Origin: Chitinophagaceae bacterium | Lineage (GTDB): Bacteria > Bacteroidota > Bacteroidia > Chitinophagales > Chitinophagaceae | Direction: 5' to 3' | Assembly: GCA_025924755.1 (NCBI GenBank) | Contig: JAICHT010000024.1 | Coordinates: 1-20,724 of the forward strand | Length of the DNA: 20,724 bases | In this document: piece after piece, positions 1 to 9,100 of the stretch | Numbering within the stretch: the first letter of the stretch is position 1 | Layout: every line of letters begins with the position of its first letter | The notes under the pieces: model-generated | What the model was told of the DNA's origin: nothing | Databases searched by the model: none | What the model saw: the letters and a program-made list of their open reading frames with translations, nothing else | Translations under genes and position numbers: made by a program

Positions 1-762
1 ATCAACGTAAGCACCCATCCCCCGGAAGCTAAGAAAAAAATTGGTTATTTACCCGAGTCCAATGCCTTGTATTATGATATGTATGTGCGGGAGTATTTAA
101 GTTTTATGGCTGATGTGCACGAAATTAAAAATGCAAAATCGAAAATTCAAACCATCATTGAAACGGTTGGGTTAACTTCTGAAAGCGCTAAAAAAATCGG
201 GCAGTTATCTAAAGGATATAAACAACGGGTAGGGTTAGCTGCCGCTTTATTGCACGATCCGGAAGTGCTGATATTAGACGAGCCTACCAGCGGCTTAGAT
301 CCGAACCAGATTGTGGAAATACGCCAGGTAATAAAAGAGCAGGGCAAAAACAAGATTGTACTTTTTTCATCGCATATACTACAGGAGGTGGAAGCCATTT
401 GCGATAGGGTGATTATTATTCATAAAGGAACGATTGTGGCCGACGATCAATTGAGCAACCTGCAGCAACAGTCTGCCACCAATATAGTAAGAGTAGGCTT
501 TAAAGAACCGCTGGAAGCCGAATGGCTGAAACGGATGCGTGCTGTAAGTGCCGTAAACAAAATAGATACCTACAACTGGAGCTTAAAAACCGAGGAGCCG
601 GAAAGCGTTCGCAAACAAATATTAGAACTGGCTTTGCAGCATAACCTCAACATCGTTTCTTTGCAAAGTGAAAGCCAAAGCCTGGAAGAAATTTTTCGTA
701 CGCTGACCAATAGTGTACCAGGCGCACAAGGGAGTGACACAACAAAAGCTGAGCAGCCATAA
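1..762 (+). CDS. gldA: GldA-like ABC transporter ATP-binding protein (5' end outside window)
   Basis: The reading frame is open from base 1, so this is the C-terminal 253 codons of an ABC ATPase. Walker A lies outside the window. Visible are the sequence GYLPESNALYYDMYVREYL near the Q-loop region, the signature LSKGYKQRVG (nt 205-234), Walker B with its catalytic Glu, VLILDEP (nt 265-285), the D-loop SGLDPNQ and the switch His in LFSSHI (about nt 361-378). The DMYVREYL stretch is what I know from GldA, the ATPase of the GldA/F/G transporter needed for gliding and type IX secretion in Bacteroidota. It acts on the cytoplasmic face of the inner membrane. The permease partners are not in view. 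The gene is followed 39 bp later by eno on the same strand, so co-transcription is possible. A generic ABC-2 transporter ATPase is the alternative. Confidence 0.8.
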   Translation: MNVSTHPPEAKKKIGYLPESNALYYDMYVREYLSFMADVHEIKNAKSKIQTIIETVGLTSESAKKIGQLSKGYKQRVGLAAALLHDPEVLILDEPTSGLDPNQIVEIRQVIKEQGKNKIVLFSSHILQEVEAICDRVIIIHKGTIVADDQLSNLQQQSATNIVRVGFKEPLEAEWLKRMRAVSAVNKIDTYNWSLKTEEPESVRKQILELALQHNLNIVSLQSESQSLEEIFRTLTNSVPGAQGSDTTKAEQP

Positions 763-801
763 AAAGCTTGTAAATAAATAAAAATTAAAACCGAAAATCA
801 A

Positions 802-2091
802 ATGAGTTACATAGCCGAAATTTTTGCCCGACAGATATTAGACAGTCGCGGCAACCCCACTGTAGAAGTAGACGTGATTACCGACGATGGTGCAGTAGGC
901 CGTGCAGCTGTGCCAAGCGGCGCCAGCACCGGCATACACGAAGCGGTAGAATTGCGGGATGATGATAAAAAAGTGTATGGCGGAAAAGGGGTTTTAAAAG
1001 CAGTAGAGAATGTAAATAAAACGATTGCACCGGAACTGGAAGGCTATGATGTAGCTGACCAAACGGGTATTGATGCGTTGATGATAGAACTGGACGGTAG
1101 TAAAAATAAAGCCAAGCTGGGAGCCAATGCTATGCTGGCGGTAAGTATGGCTGTGGCTAAAGCCGCTGCTGAAGAAGCAGCGCTGCCACTGTTCCGTTAT
1201 ATTGGCGGCACCAATGCTAAAACGCTGCCGGTGCCTATGATGAATATTTTAAACGGCGGTGCCCATGCCGATAATAAAATCGACTTCCAGGAATTTATGG
1301 TAATGCCGGTTGGCGCTTCTAACTTCAGCGAAGGCTTGCGTTGGGGTGTTGAAATTTTTCATGCCTTAAAATCAGTATTAAAAAAGAAGGGTTATAGCAC
1401 CAACGTGGGCGATGAAGGCGGCTTTGCACCCAATATTCAAAGCAATGAAGAAGCCATCGAAACGGTGTTAGCCGCTATTGATGCCGCTGGTTATAAAGCA
1501 GGTTCAGAAATATTTATTGCTATGGATCCTGCTGTAAGCGAAATGTTTGACAGCAAAACAGAGGAATATCATTTTCATAAATCAGATGGTAAAAGATTAA
1601 GCCGCGAAAAAATGGTGGACTTCTGGGCCAGTTGGGTAGCACAATATCCAATTATTTCTTTGGAAGATGGTATGGCGGAAGATGACTGGCAAGGCTGGAA
1701 ACAACTAACCGAAGCGGTGGGGCATAAAATACAATTGGTTGGCGACGATTTGTTTGTAACGAACGTAACCCGCCTGGAGCAAGGTATTGACCAGCATATT
1801 GCAAACGGCTTATTGGTAAAAGTAAACCAGATAGGTACAATAACAGAAACCATCAATGCCGTAACCATGGCGCAGCATAATGGCTATAATACGATTATGA
1901 GCCATCGCAGCGGCGAAACAGAAGATACGACGATTGCTGATTTGGCAGTAGCCCTAAACTGCGGACAAATAAAAACCGGTTCTGCCAGCCGCACGGACAG
2001 AATTGCCAAATACAATCAATTGATCAGAATTGAAGAATTGTTAGGCGCTTCGGCTTACTATCCTTCCAACAAATTAAAATTCGGAAAATAA
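802..2091 (+). CDS. eno: enolase (phosphopyruvate hydratase)
   Basis: This cytoplasmic glycolytic enzyme interconverts 2-phosphoglycerate and phosphoenolpyruvate. Its 429 residues match the usual family length. All expected catalytic features are present: the N-terminal flexible loop PSGASTGIHEAVELRDDD (from residue 38), the acid/base Glu205 in GDEGG, the Mg ligands Asp242, Glu288 (SLEDG) and Asp315 (LVGDDLFVTN), the catalytic Lys340 in LVKVNQIG, and the substrate-binding SHRSGETED from residue 367. The ATG at 802 gives the canonical N-terminus MSYIAEIFARQILDSRGNPT. There is no strong Shine-Dalgarno sequence, which is normal for Bacteroidota. A hairpin follows the stop at 2108-2156. The gene appears intact and of housekeeping type. 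Confidence 0.98.
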   Translation: MSYIAEIFARQILDSRGNPTVEVDVITDDGAVGRAAVPSGASTGIHEAVELRDDDKKVYGGKGVLKAVENVNKTIAPELEGYDVADQTGIDALMIELDGSKNKAKLGANAMLAVSMAVAKAAAEEAALPLFRYIGGTNAKTLPVPMMNILNGGAHADNKIDFQEFMVMPVGASNFSEGLRWGVEIFHALKSVLKKKGYSTNVGDEGGFAPNIQSNEEAIETVLAAIDAAGYKAGSEIFIAMDPAVSEMFDSKTEEYHFHKSDGKRLSREKMVDFWASWVAQYPIISLEDGMAEDDWQGWKQLTEAVGHKIQLVGDDLFVTNVTRLEQGIDQHIANGLLVKVNQIGTITETINAVTMAQHNGYNTIMSHRSGETEDTTIADLAVALNCGQIKTGSASRTDRIAKYNQLIRIEELLGASAYYPSNKLKFGK

Positions 2092-2107
2092 AAGTTGATA
2101 GTGCGTA

Positions 2108-2156
2108 GTTGACAGTTAACAGGTTGTTTTATAACTTTATCCTGTTATCTGTCAAC
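2108..2156 (+). terminator. hairpin downstream of eno
   Basis: Arms GTTGACAGTTAACAGG (2108-2123) and CCTGTTATCTGTCAAC (2141-2156) pair over 15 of 16 positions around a 17-nt loop, and are followed by TATTTTTAT. The hairpin begins 16 bp after the eno stop and ends 17 bp before the next start. It could terminate or attenuate transcription between eno and the septum gene. The U-tract is imperfect, so efficiency is uncertain. Confidence 0.6.
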
Positions 2157-2173
2157 TATTTTTATATTCGCCC

Positions 2174-2479
2174 ATGAGTAAGCTCACCGCTATATTATCT
2201 GTTCTTAAAAACAAATACCTGCTTACGGTTATTGTTTTTGTAGCATGGATGCTGTTTTTTGACCATAATGATATGCTTACGCAAATGGACCGGCGCAAGG
2301 AGCTGAATGCGTTGGAAAAAAGTAAGGATTATTTTACCCAGCAAATTGCTGAGGAACGAAAATCGCTGCAAGAATTGAAATCAAACCCTGCTGCTATTGA
2401 AAAATATGCCCGTGAAAAGTATTTAATGAAGCGGGATAATGAAGACATCTACCTTATAAAAACGGTTGAAAATAAATAG
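2174..2479 (+). CDS. septum formation initiator family protein (DivIC/FtsB-like)
   Basis: This 101-residue bitopic membrane protein has the DivIC/FtsB layout. A short cytoplasmic N-terminus is followed by a single membrane segment at about residues 15-29 (LLTVIVFVAWMLFF), a predicted coiled coil over about 37-70 (charged heptad-like ERKSLQELKSNP) and the conserved C-terminal patch YAREKYLMKRDNEDIYLI. Family members form the FtsB-FtsL-FtsQ type divisome complex in the inner membrane. The position just after eno matches the eno-ftsB neighbourhood of many bacteria, which supports the assignment. Sequence alone does not decide between DivIC and FtsB naming. Confidence 0.85.
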   Translation: MSKLTAILSVLKNKYLLTVIVFVAWMLFFDHNDMLTQMDRRKELNALEKSKDYFTQQIAEERKSLQELKSNPAAIEKYAREKYLMKRDNEDIYLIKTVENK

Positions 2480-2570
2480 AAGGCGTGAGTTACAATAAAA
2501 ATTTGATGCTTTCGTTTATGGAAAAGTACGCATCTGTTAAACATATTTTTATCATTTACAACCACTGCCA

Positions 2571-2801
2571 ATGCACAAATACTCACCAGAGGATTTGATA
2601 AGCTATTTGTATAAGGAAACTTCTGCGGAACTTACAATTGCCATAGAAAAAGCCCTCGAGCAAGACTGGAGTTTACGGGAAAAATTAGCTGTTTTAAAAA
2701 CTTCTATGAACCGTTTAGACAGTATTTCTGCCTCTCCCCGTACTGAAACTGTTTTAAATATTTTAAAATACGCTGCTGCTACACAAAAAGTTTCTTCTTA
2801 A
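2571..2801 (+). CDS. small conserved hypothetical protein
   Basis: This 76-residue acidic, probably helical cytoplasmic protein has no signal peptide, membrane segment or cysteine motif. It contains a helix-rich core (SAELTIAIEKALEQDWSLRE) followed by a short Ser/Thr-rich link and a C-terminal helix. I do not recognise a named family. It resembles the N-terminal helical part of some small regulatory proteins, but that is too weak for a function. It lies 91 bp after the septum gene and 29 bp before nth on the same strand, so it may be co-transcribed with nth. Its codon use and composition look like its neighbours, which argues for a real gene. Confidence 0.65.
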   Translation: MHKYSPEDLISYLYKETSAELTIAIEKALEQDWSLREKLAVLKTSMNRLDSISASPRTETVLNILKYAAATQKVSS

Positions 2802-2830
2802 ATTAAAGCTTTTAATTTTAGTGTAGCAAT

Positions 2831-3493
2831 ATGACGCGCCAGCAACGCTTTAATGCGGTAATAGCCTATTTTCAAAATGTTCAGCCAGAGGTTGAAACAG
2901 AACTTATTTTTGATAACACCTACCAGCTTTTAGTATCAGTTATCCTTTCTGCCCAATGTACAGATAAGCGGGTAAATATGACTACGCCGGCATTATTTCA
3001 AAAATACCCGGATATAAAACAACTATCTAAAGCTGAATATGATGATGTGTTTGCAATTATAAAAAGCATCTCTTTTCCGGGCAATAAATCCAGGCATCTC
3101 ATTGGCATGGCCAAAAAGGTAATGGAACAATTTGATGGCACTATACCCATGACGGTAGAAGAACTGGTACTTCTGCCCGGCGTAGGCCGCAAAACGGCTC
3201 ATGTAATTACTTCTGTAGTAGATCATCAACCCAATATGGCGGTAGATACGCATGTGTTCCGGGTTTCTGCACGGATAGGCCTAACCGTAAATGCAAAAAA
3301 TCCATTGGCTACAGAAATGCAATTGATTAAATATGTACCTAAAGAACTGGTTCATAAGTTTCATCATTGGCTGGTACTGCATGGCCGGTATATATGCGTG
3401 GCCCGAAAGCCCAAATGCGATGAATGCGGACTTAAACCGGTGTGCAAATACTTTCTCACAACTGCCAAAAATCAACAGCCATCGGTAAAATAG
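2831..3493 (+). CDS. nth: endonuclease III (DNA glycosylase/AP lyase)
   Basis: This bifunctional base-excision-repair enzyme removes oxidised pyrimidines and cleaves the abasic site. The 220 residues are close to the usual ~211. The helix-hairpin-helix LPGVGRKTA carries the catalytic Lys121, and the conserved Asp139 lies in AVDTHVFRV; these correspond to Lys120 and Asp138 of the E. coli enzyme. A [4Fe-4S] cluster motif of form C-x6-C-x2-C-x5-C is intact at Cys189, Cys196, Cys199 and Cys205. The ATG at 2831 gives MTRQQRFNAVIAYF, a typical N-terminus. A GC-bearing hairpin at 3611-3639 could end this transcript. Confidence 0.96.
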   Translation: MTRQQRFNAVIAYFQNVQPEVETELIFDNTYQLLVSVILSAQCTDKRVNMTTPALFQKYPDIKQLSKAEYDDVFAIIKSISFPGNKSRHLIGMAKKVMEQFDGTIPMTVEELVLLPGVGRKTAHVITSVVDHQPNMAVDTHVFRVSARIGLTVNAKNPLATEMQLIKYVPKELVHKFHHWLVLHGRYICVARKPKCDECGLKPVCKYFLTTAKNQQPSVK

Positions 3494-3610
3494 CGGCCTC
3501 AAACTATTTACATCATGCGCTGACATAATTACCTGATGTATAAGCACACCCTATGTATTATCCATATGGTGGGTTATTAACACTTCCATTAAACTTGTTC
3601 CCCGTTTCTG

Positions 3611-3639
3611 GCTCAGAGGTTGATATTATTAACCTGAGC
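3611..3639 (+). terminator. possible hairpin terminator after nth
   Basis: GCTCAGAGGTT (3611-3621) can pair with AACCTGAGC (3631-3639), with a two-base bulge, around a short AT loop. A T-rich stretch (ATTTTACTATT) follows. It sits in the 202-bp spacer between nth and the GAF gene. It is weak, and it could instead be part of the 5' region of the GAF gene. Confidence 0.35.
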
Positions 3640-3695
3640 TATTTTACTATTGCAATAATTTATTAATTTATACCACTATATAAAGCATTCCTTAC

Positions 3696-6077
3696 ATGGT
3701 ATCCATCTCTAACATCTATAAAAACTTTAAAAGTGTACTATCGCTGTTGCCATTGGTAATTATTCTTAAAAAAATGATTGCAGAAGAAAAGCCCGGCGCC
3801 AAAAAATTGTATGAAGGGTTGCTGAACGATATCGAATCGCAACCACAATTATTACAACCGATCAACGATATATCCGTTTTAAAAGAGCATACCAACTTAG
3901 TAGAAACTTTACTATCAACTATATTTCCACCTTCTACCACCGCTAATGAAGGGTACTATGCCATTGCATCCCCTTTTGGTACAGAAACCATTTTTGCATC
4001 GCCTGAATTTATAAAACAGTTTTTGCAGGAAGGCACTACAAAAATTACGTTGCCGGATGATAAAACAAATGTGGATATAGCCAGGGCATCTTTAAGCCTG
4101 GCGTTTAACCTGATTCTGCACCAGTTTTATTCGCATCCTGTATCGTTAATGGCCTCGTCCATCTACCCACTATTAAATGCCGAAACAGGACTCACTACTT
4201 ACTATGACCTGAAGTTGAATGCCCAGTTCATTGATGTAAAATGTATAGATACAGGGTTTTCCATTCCTACCAGTTTTTCGCCGCAACGCACCCTTGATAT
4301 AGAAGAATTGCAGGAATTGTTTCCGCTGGAAAGCTTTCAGTTTGAAGGTATCATGGTAATAGAAATCAATGATGTAACTCATCAGCAGGTAGTAAATGAA
4401 ATTAAAAATTCGTTACTGGATATTGATGTCTTTTCGGATGTAAGTGTGTACGATAAGTTGCAGCTTCATATTCAAAGCCTCATTGGTTTAAACAATGTAA
4501 AGATTGGTGTAACGCCGTTTTTTAAAATAAATGATTGCTACCTGTACGCTGATATTCATTATAAAAACAGTTTGCTTTTTAGAAACGACCAGGTGATTGC
4601 CAATAAGGATGATATCAGTGATTTGTGCCAGGAAATGTTTAAGCATACTAACCAACCCTTATTGTACCAGTCGCTCACCGAAAGCAATATTGGTAAAAAT
4701 AAATTGCTGAAATATTATTTTGAAGCCGGAGCCCGGAGCCTGATTATCTGCCCGCTTAAACGCGACAACGGTACCTTGATAGGCGTGTTGGAAATTATGT
4801 GCAAACATGCAGACCGTCTTCGCTATTTTCATTTAACAAAGCTGCAATCGGCCCTGCCGCTTTTTACACTGGCACTGGAGAAAAGTTCGGAAAGCCTGGA
4901 ACTGCAAATAGACAAAACCATTAAGGAACATTTTACAGCCGTACAGCCCGCTGTAGAATGGAAATTTACCGAGGCAGCCTTTAACTATCTGCAACATAAG
5001 CAGCATAGCGAGGTGGTAAAAATGCACGCCATTACCTTTCAGGATGTATATCCTTTATATGCAGCTATAGATATTAGAAGCTCCTCTACGGAACGCAATA
5101 ATGCCATACAGCTGGATGTGCTGGAGCAGCTGAACCTTGCACGCTCAGTAGCAGAAAGAGCCGGCGAAAACATCCAGTTCCCGCTGCTACAGGAAATCAT
5201 ATTCAGGCTGGATAATTATATTTCTTCTGCTACCGATACATTGGTATCGGATGATGAGATGACGATTTATAATTTTCTTCAAACTGATTTACATTCCTTA
5301 TTCATCCATTTAAAAGAAACGAGGCCGGAATTAAAAAAGATCATTGATGAATATATGCATGCGCTGGATCCTTACCGCAAAATTGTGTACCACCATCGCA
5401 AAGCCTATGAAGAAAGCATCACGCATATCAATGATATATTGGACCGTTTTGTAGATCAGGAACAGGTGCAGGCGCAACAAATTTTTCCGCATTATTTTGA
5501 ACGGTATGTTACCGACGGTATCGAGTTTAATATTTACATCGGGCAGGCGCTGGCGCCGCGGCACAAATTTGACGAAATGTATGTGCGCAATCTTAAAATA
5601 TGGCAGCTGACACTTTTGGCTAAAGCCGCCCGGCTATCTTATTCACTGGAGAAAAAACTAAGCTTGCCGTTGCAAACCACGCAGTTAATATTAGCGCATT
5701 CCATACCGTTGTCTATTAGCTTTAGAAATAAGGAACGGAAATTTGATGTAGACGGCGCTTACAACATAAGGTATGAGATTATTAAAAAGCGTATTGATAA
5801 AGTACACACCAAAGAAAGTGGTGAACGCCTGACACAGCCCGGTAAAATTGCCATTGTGTACTCGCAGCAAAAAGAGCTGAACGAATACCTGGAGTATATC
5901 AGCTTTTTACAAAGTGAAAATTTACTGATAGGCGATATTGAACACCTGGAGCTGGAAGAGCTTCAAGGTATCAGTGGCTTAAAAGCGGTGCGGGTAGATG
6001 TAAATTATAACGATGAAACCGGCGTATCGAAAGTAGAGTTATCTAATATTACTTCCAATCAATTATTAAGAAAATAG
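3696..6077 (+). CDS. large GAF-domain protein of unknown function
   Basis: This 793-residue protein has no signal peptide. One hydrophobic stretch (about residues 14-25, LSLLPLVIILKK) is short and probably an amphipathic or buried helix. A GAF-like small-molecule-binding domain spans about residues 255-395; its end reads SLIICPLKRDNGTLIGVLEI followed by an FHLTKLQ helix, the typical last strands and helix of a GAF fold. The N-terminal 250 and C-terminal 400 residues are unfamiliar; the C-terminal part looks largely alpha-helical and contains HHRKAYEESITHINDILDRF. No histidine kinase, GGDEF or HTH output domain is visible, so any signalling role is inference. The gene stands alone, 202 bp after nth, and is closed by the strong terminator at 6093-6128. 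Confidence 0.8.
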   Translation: MVSISNIYKNFKSVLSLLPLVIILKKMIAEEKPGAKKLYEGLLNDIESQPQLLQPINDISVLKEHTNLVETLLSTIFPPSTTANEGYYAIASPFGTETIFASPEFIKQFLQEGTTKITLPDDKTNVDIARASLSLAFNLILHQFYSHPVSLMASSIYPLLNAETGLTTYYDLKLNAQFIDVKCIDTGFSIPTSFSPQRTLDIEELQELFPLESFQFEGIMVIEINDVTHQQVVNEIKNSLLDIDVFSDVSVYDKLQLHIQSLIGLNNVKIGVTPFFKINDCYLYADIHYKNSLLFRNDQVIANKDDISDLCQEMFKHTNQPLLYQSLTESNIGKNKLLKYYFEAGARSLIICPLKRDNGTLIGVLEIMCKHADRLRYFHLTKLQSALPLFTLALEKSSESLELQIDKTIKEHFTAVQPAVEWKFTEAAFNYLQHKQHSEVVKMHAITFQDVYPLYAAIDIRSSSTERNNAIQLDVLEQLNLARSVAERAGENIQFPLLQEIIFRLDNYISSATDTLVSDDEMTIYNFLQTDLHSLFIHLKETRPELKKIIDEYMHALDPYRKIVYHHRKAYEESITHINDILDRFVDQEQVQAQQIFPHYFERYVTDGIEFNIYIGQALAPRHKFDEMYVRNLKIWQLTLLAKAARLSYSLEKKLSLPLQTTQLILAHSIPLSISFRNKERKFDVDGAYNIRYEIIKKRIDKVHTKESGERLTQPGKIAIVYSQQKELNEYLEYISFLQSENLLIGDIEHLELEELQGISGLKAVRVDVNYNDETGVSKVELSNITSNQLLRK

Positions 6078-6092
6078 CAGAAGTTCTTTTAT

Positions 6093-6128
6093 AAAAGGCC
6101 GGTATTCTTTACAAAATACCGGCCTTTT
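6093..6128. terminator. strong bidirectional Rho-independent terminator
   Basis: A perfect 14-bp stem, AAAAGGCCGGTATT (6093-6106) with AATACCGGCCTTTT (6115-6128), encloses an 8-nt loop. It has T-runs on the + strand side and the complementary A-run on the other. It lies between the convergent ends of the GAF gene and the phosphoesterase gene and can serve both. Confidence 0.92.
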
Positions 6129-6134
6129 TATTGC

Positions 6135-9100
6135 TCAAAACTCAAAGCCAAACGTTAATAATGGCAATGCTTTCTCTTCTTCTGAGTGGGCTATAGAAGC
6201 CGTCACTACAAAGCGCTGTACCGGGGCCAGCCATAAGCCCACACCATATCCATCATGCCAGCGGTTAGAGTGCTCGCCATCTGCCCATACCCTGCCTACA
6301 TCATTAAATACCTGGAAGCCAAATGTGCCGGGAAATAAATAGGTAGTAAAACTCAGGAGTTTGTACCTGATTTCCGAATTATTAAAGAACATACTGCGGC
6401 CGGCAAAACGTTGTTTGCGGTAGCCACGTAAGTTATCTGTTCCGCTTAAGTATTGCGCCTGTGTAAATTCATAATTTCCAATATTATGGTTGGCGCCAAA
6501 ACGCGTAGCGAATACCAGCCTTGTAAGATCAGGAGTGGCTTTGCTTACAAAAATCCGCATATCCCACTTTAGCTGCACAATATTATTGCTGCTTCCGTTT
6601 AACCCAAATAAAGGCCTGACGCCTGCATTCAATACAAAGCCCCGCGTGGGCAGTACTTGGTTGTTTTTTGAGTTGATATCCAAATTAACTTCTGCTCCAA
6701 AATACGATTTTGATTTATATAAATTTGTCGGATCCAGGCCGTTTACAGACGGATTGGTCACAAACTTTCCTATGTTTTCATCCGGCTCCAGCCTGGTATT
6801 TTGAAAAGCGGCCCCATAGCTCACCTTCATCCAGGATTGTAATTGCTTGCGTAACAAAACAGAGGCGTCAATGAAGTTATAACGTGCCCGGTAATACTTA
6901 ATTCCGCCGGGCTGGTCCAGCGTTTTTGTAGTGTTATTGCCAATACCAAAAAAGTTGGTCACGTTCACAGGTGCTCTAAAATCGCTTCGCACCAATAAAT
7001 CGTTATGGCCGATAGCATCGGTGTAATCAGCGTCGTATACAAAATGGTAAGAGTTTGTTTTTAAAGCCCGGGTACCTCTAAAATATTGACGCATGCTATA
7101 GGGATATTTTTGAAAGCCCTGCTTGGTGTATTCTAAAGCCGCTCCCAGGTACAAACCATCGTCTATATTATATTCTACCGTAGCGCTGGGGTGAAGAATA
7201 TTATATTTATAGGCAATCCTGTCGTACCGGTTATTTTGAGGATCGCTGGTGATATGCTGTGTAAAACCTTTGTTGCCCGAAATAGTATTATCCTCAAAGG
7301 TTACATCATACACTATGTCTTTGCCACCAGTGCCTTCGTTTATAAACTGGTCGTCTCCGGGCCCGCCAATCATTCTTATTTTTATAGGAGAGCTGCCACC
7401 CTGCACCACAAACTTATCATCACCTTCCAAACCATATAAGCGCAGCTCTTTCGTAACTTTCGGGTCAAACAACCGATCATATATTTTAGAGCTTACGTTT
7501 TCATCCTTATCTATTTTATTTATTACTACTCTTACACTGCCATCGTTGTTTTTAGTAATAGTAAATTGTTCTTTTTTATTGGAGCCAACAATACTTACCA
7601 CTTTAGAAATAAACCGGTAATATTCCATCATATCCTGCCTGAAGTACTTACGCTTATCTTTAAGTATCTGTATAATCTTAGGTACGGAATATTTGTGTAT
7701 TTCAGCGGGTTGGTTCATTAAGCTGGCAACGATTACAGAGTCGGTCATCTTGTTCAGGAACGTATCAATGGCTTTGTTCCAGTCGTCTGCCGATAGTTCG
7801 GTAAGAAAAGTGCGGTCGAAATTGCGGGCAGGCCGGTTGAATGTATTAATATTATCGGCTTTCTTTTTAAAACCCTGAAATTCCGGAACCAGCCATGGGC
7901 TTTTTATCAGCCCGGGCAGCAGTCCCTGGTTCACAAAAAAAGCCTGGTCATGATCTCTGGGTATGGCATAATACATTTTACCTTTCCCCGTATCGTACGT
8001 GGCCCATCGCCACTGATCTTCATGCCGGTCATAATCCATAATAAAATTATCCACCAGGCGGGCTTTTAGCACATCTTTCTGGTTTACATGGTCGTCATTA
8101 TCTTTTGCCAGCCGCAGTACTAATTCTTCTGTGTTATACGTATTTTTTACATCAGCAGGCTCCCGTTCTTCCAGCACGGCCAAGGTGTTTTTAAAATCGG
8201 CTCTAAACCGCTGCAGGCGCGGATCGTCCGGTACATACATCAGCTTTCTCCTGATATTAGGTACCCCTTCTGCTAAGGCTAACGGCGAAATAGATAAGGC
8301 AGCATATGGATAAGAAGCTGAAATGCCATCTTCTACAATATCTTCTGCAAAGGTGTTTCTTAAATCGGCCGGTATCGCAGCGCCGGGATATTTTGCCACC
8401 GAACGCAGCACCCATTCCTTACCGTCTTTTTCTACCAGCCGCAATGATTTTGTTTCTTTACCGCCGCCTTTTTTAGTGGGGGTTAAACCACCCATTTCTG
8501 TACCTATATCCAGTACCGGTACTTTGATATGCTGCGTCCACTCCTTACGATAGTTCTTACCCAATATAAAATTTTTAACCGGGCTTCCTTTTAAATGTGC
8601 ATTTCCTACTACTACAATAGAATCGGGCAGCTTGCCTATTGAATCTAAAGAAGGCTTTTCAACAATAGGCACTATGGTTTTTAACTGAGTGGTAAAAGTA
8701 GGTTTGGACATATCAGCACTCTTCAGATTATAAAACATCACGGACGCTTTGCCGCTTTTTCTTACTTCTATTACGGCAAAGCCAAAATCAGCGTCATCAA
8801 ATAGCGTATATTTTCCTTTAGTTACCCTGCTTAAATTACTGCCAGAGCCGCTAACTATATAGGGGATGCTGTCCTTCATCAGCATTTGCAGCCCATGATC
8901 GTGGCCGGCTACATGAATAGTATACGCATGTGTTTTTAAAACGGCTTCTATCTGCTTGGCCATGCTTCGGTATAAGGGGTGCTTCGTGTCCTGCAAATTG
9001 CCAAATATGCCCCGTGTTATCGGGTATATAGAGCCCAGTATAGGCAGTGGGATATAGAGGTGCGGAAAATATTCGGTAAGCGGAAAAATGTGGTGCTTCC

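Noticed and set aside
1575..1868. 97-codon minus-strand frame within eno
   Set aside because: A shadow of the highly conserved enolase sequence, which fully accounts for this region.
2800..2820. AT-only palindrome AAATTAAAGCTTTTAATTT after the small hypothetical gene as a terminator
   Set aside because: The stem has almost no GC pairs and lies only 10 bp before nth in a likely shared transcript.
7249..7620. 123-codon open frame on the + strand within the phosphoesterase gene
   Set aside because: It is antisense to a conserved coding region, its translation is Ser/Pro/Leu-rich with no domain, and it has no start signals.
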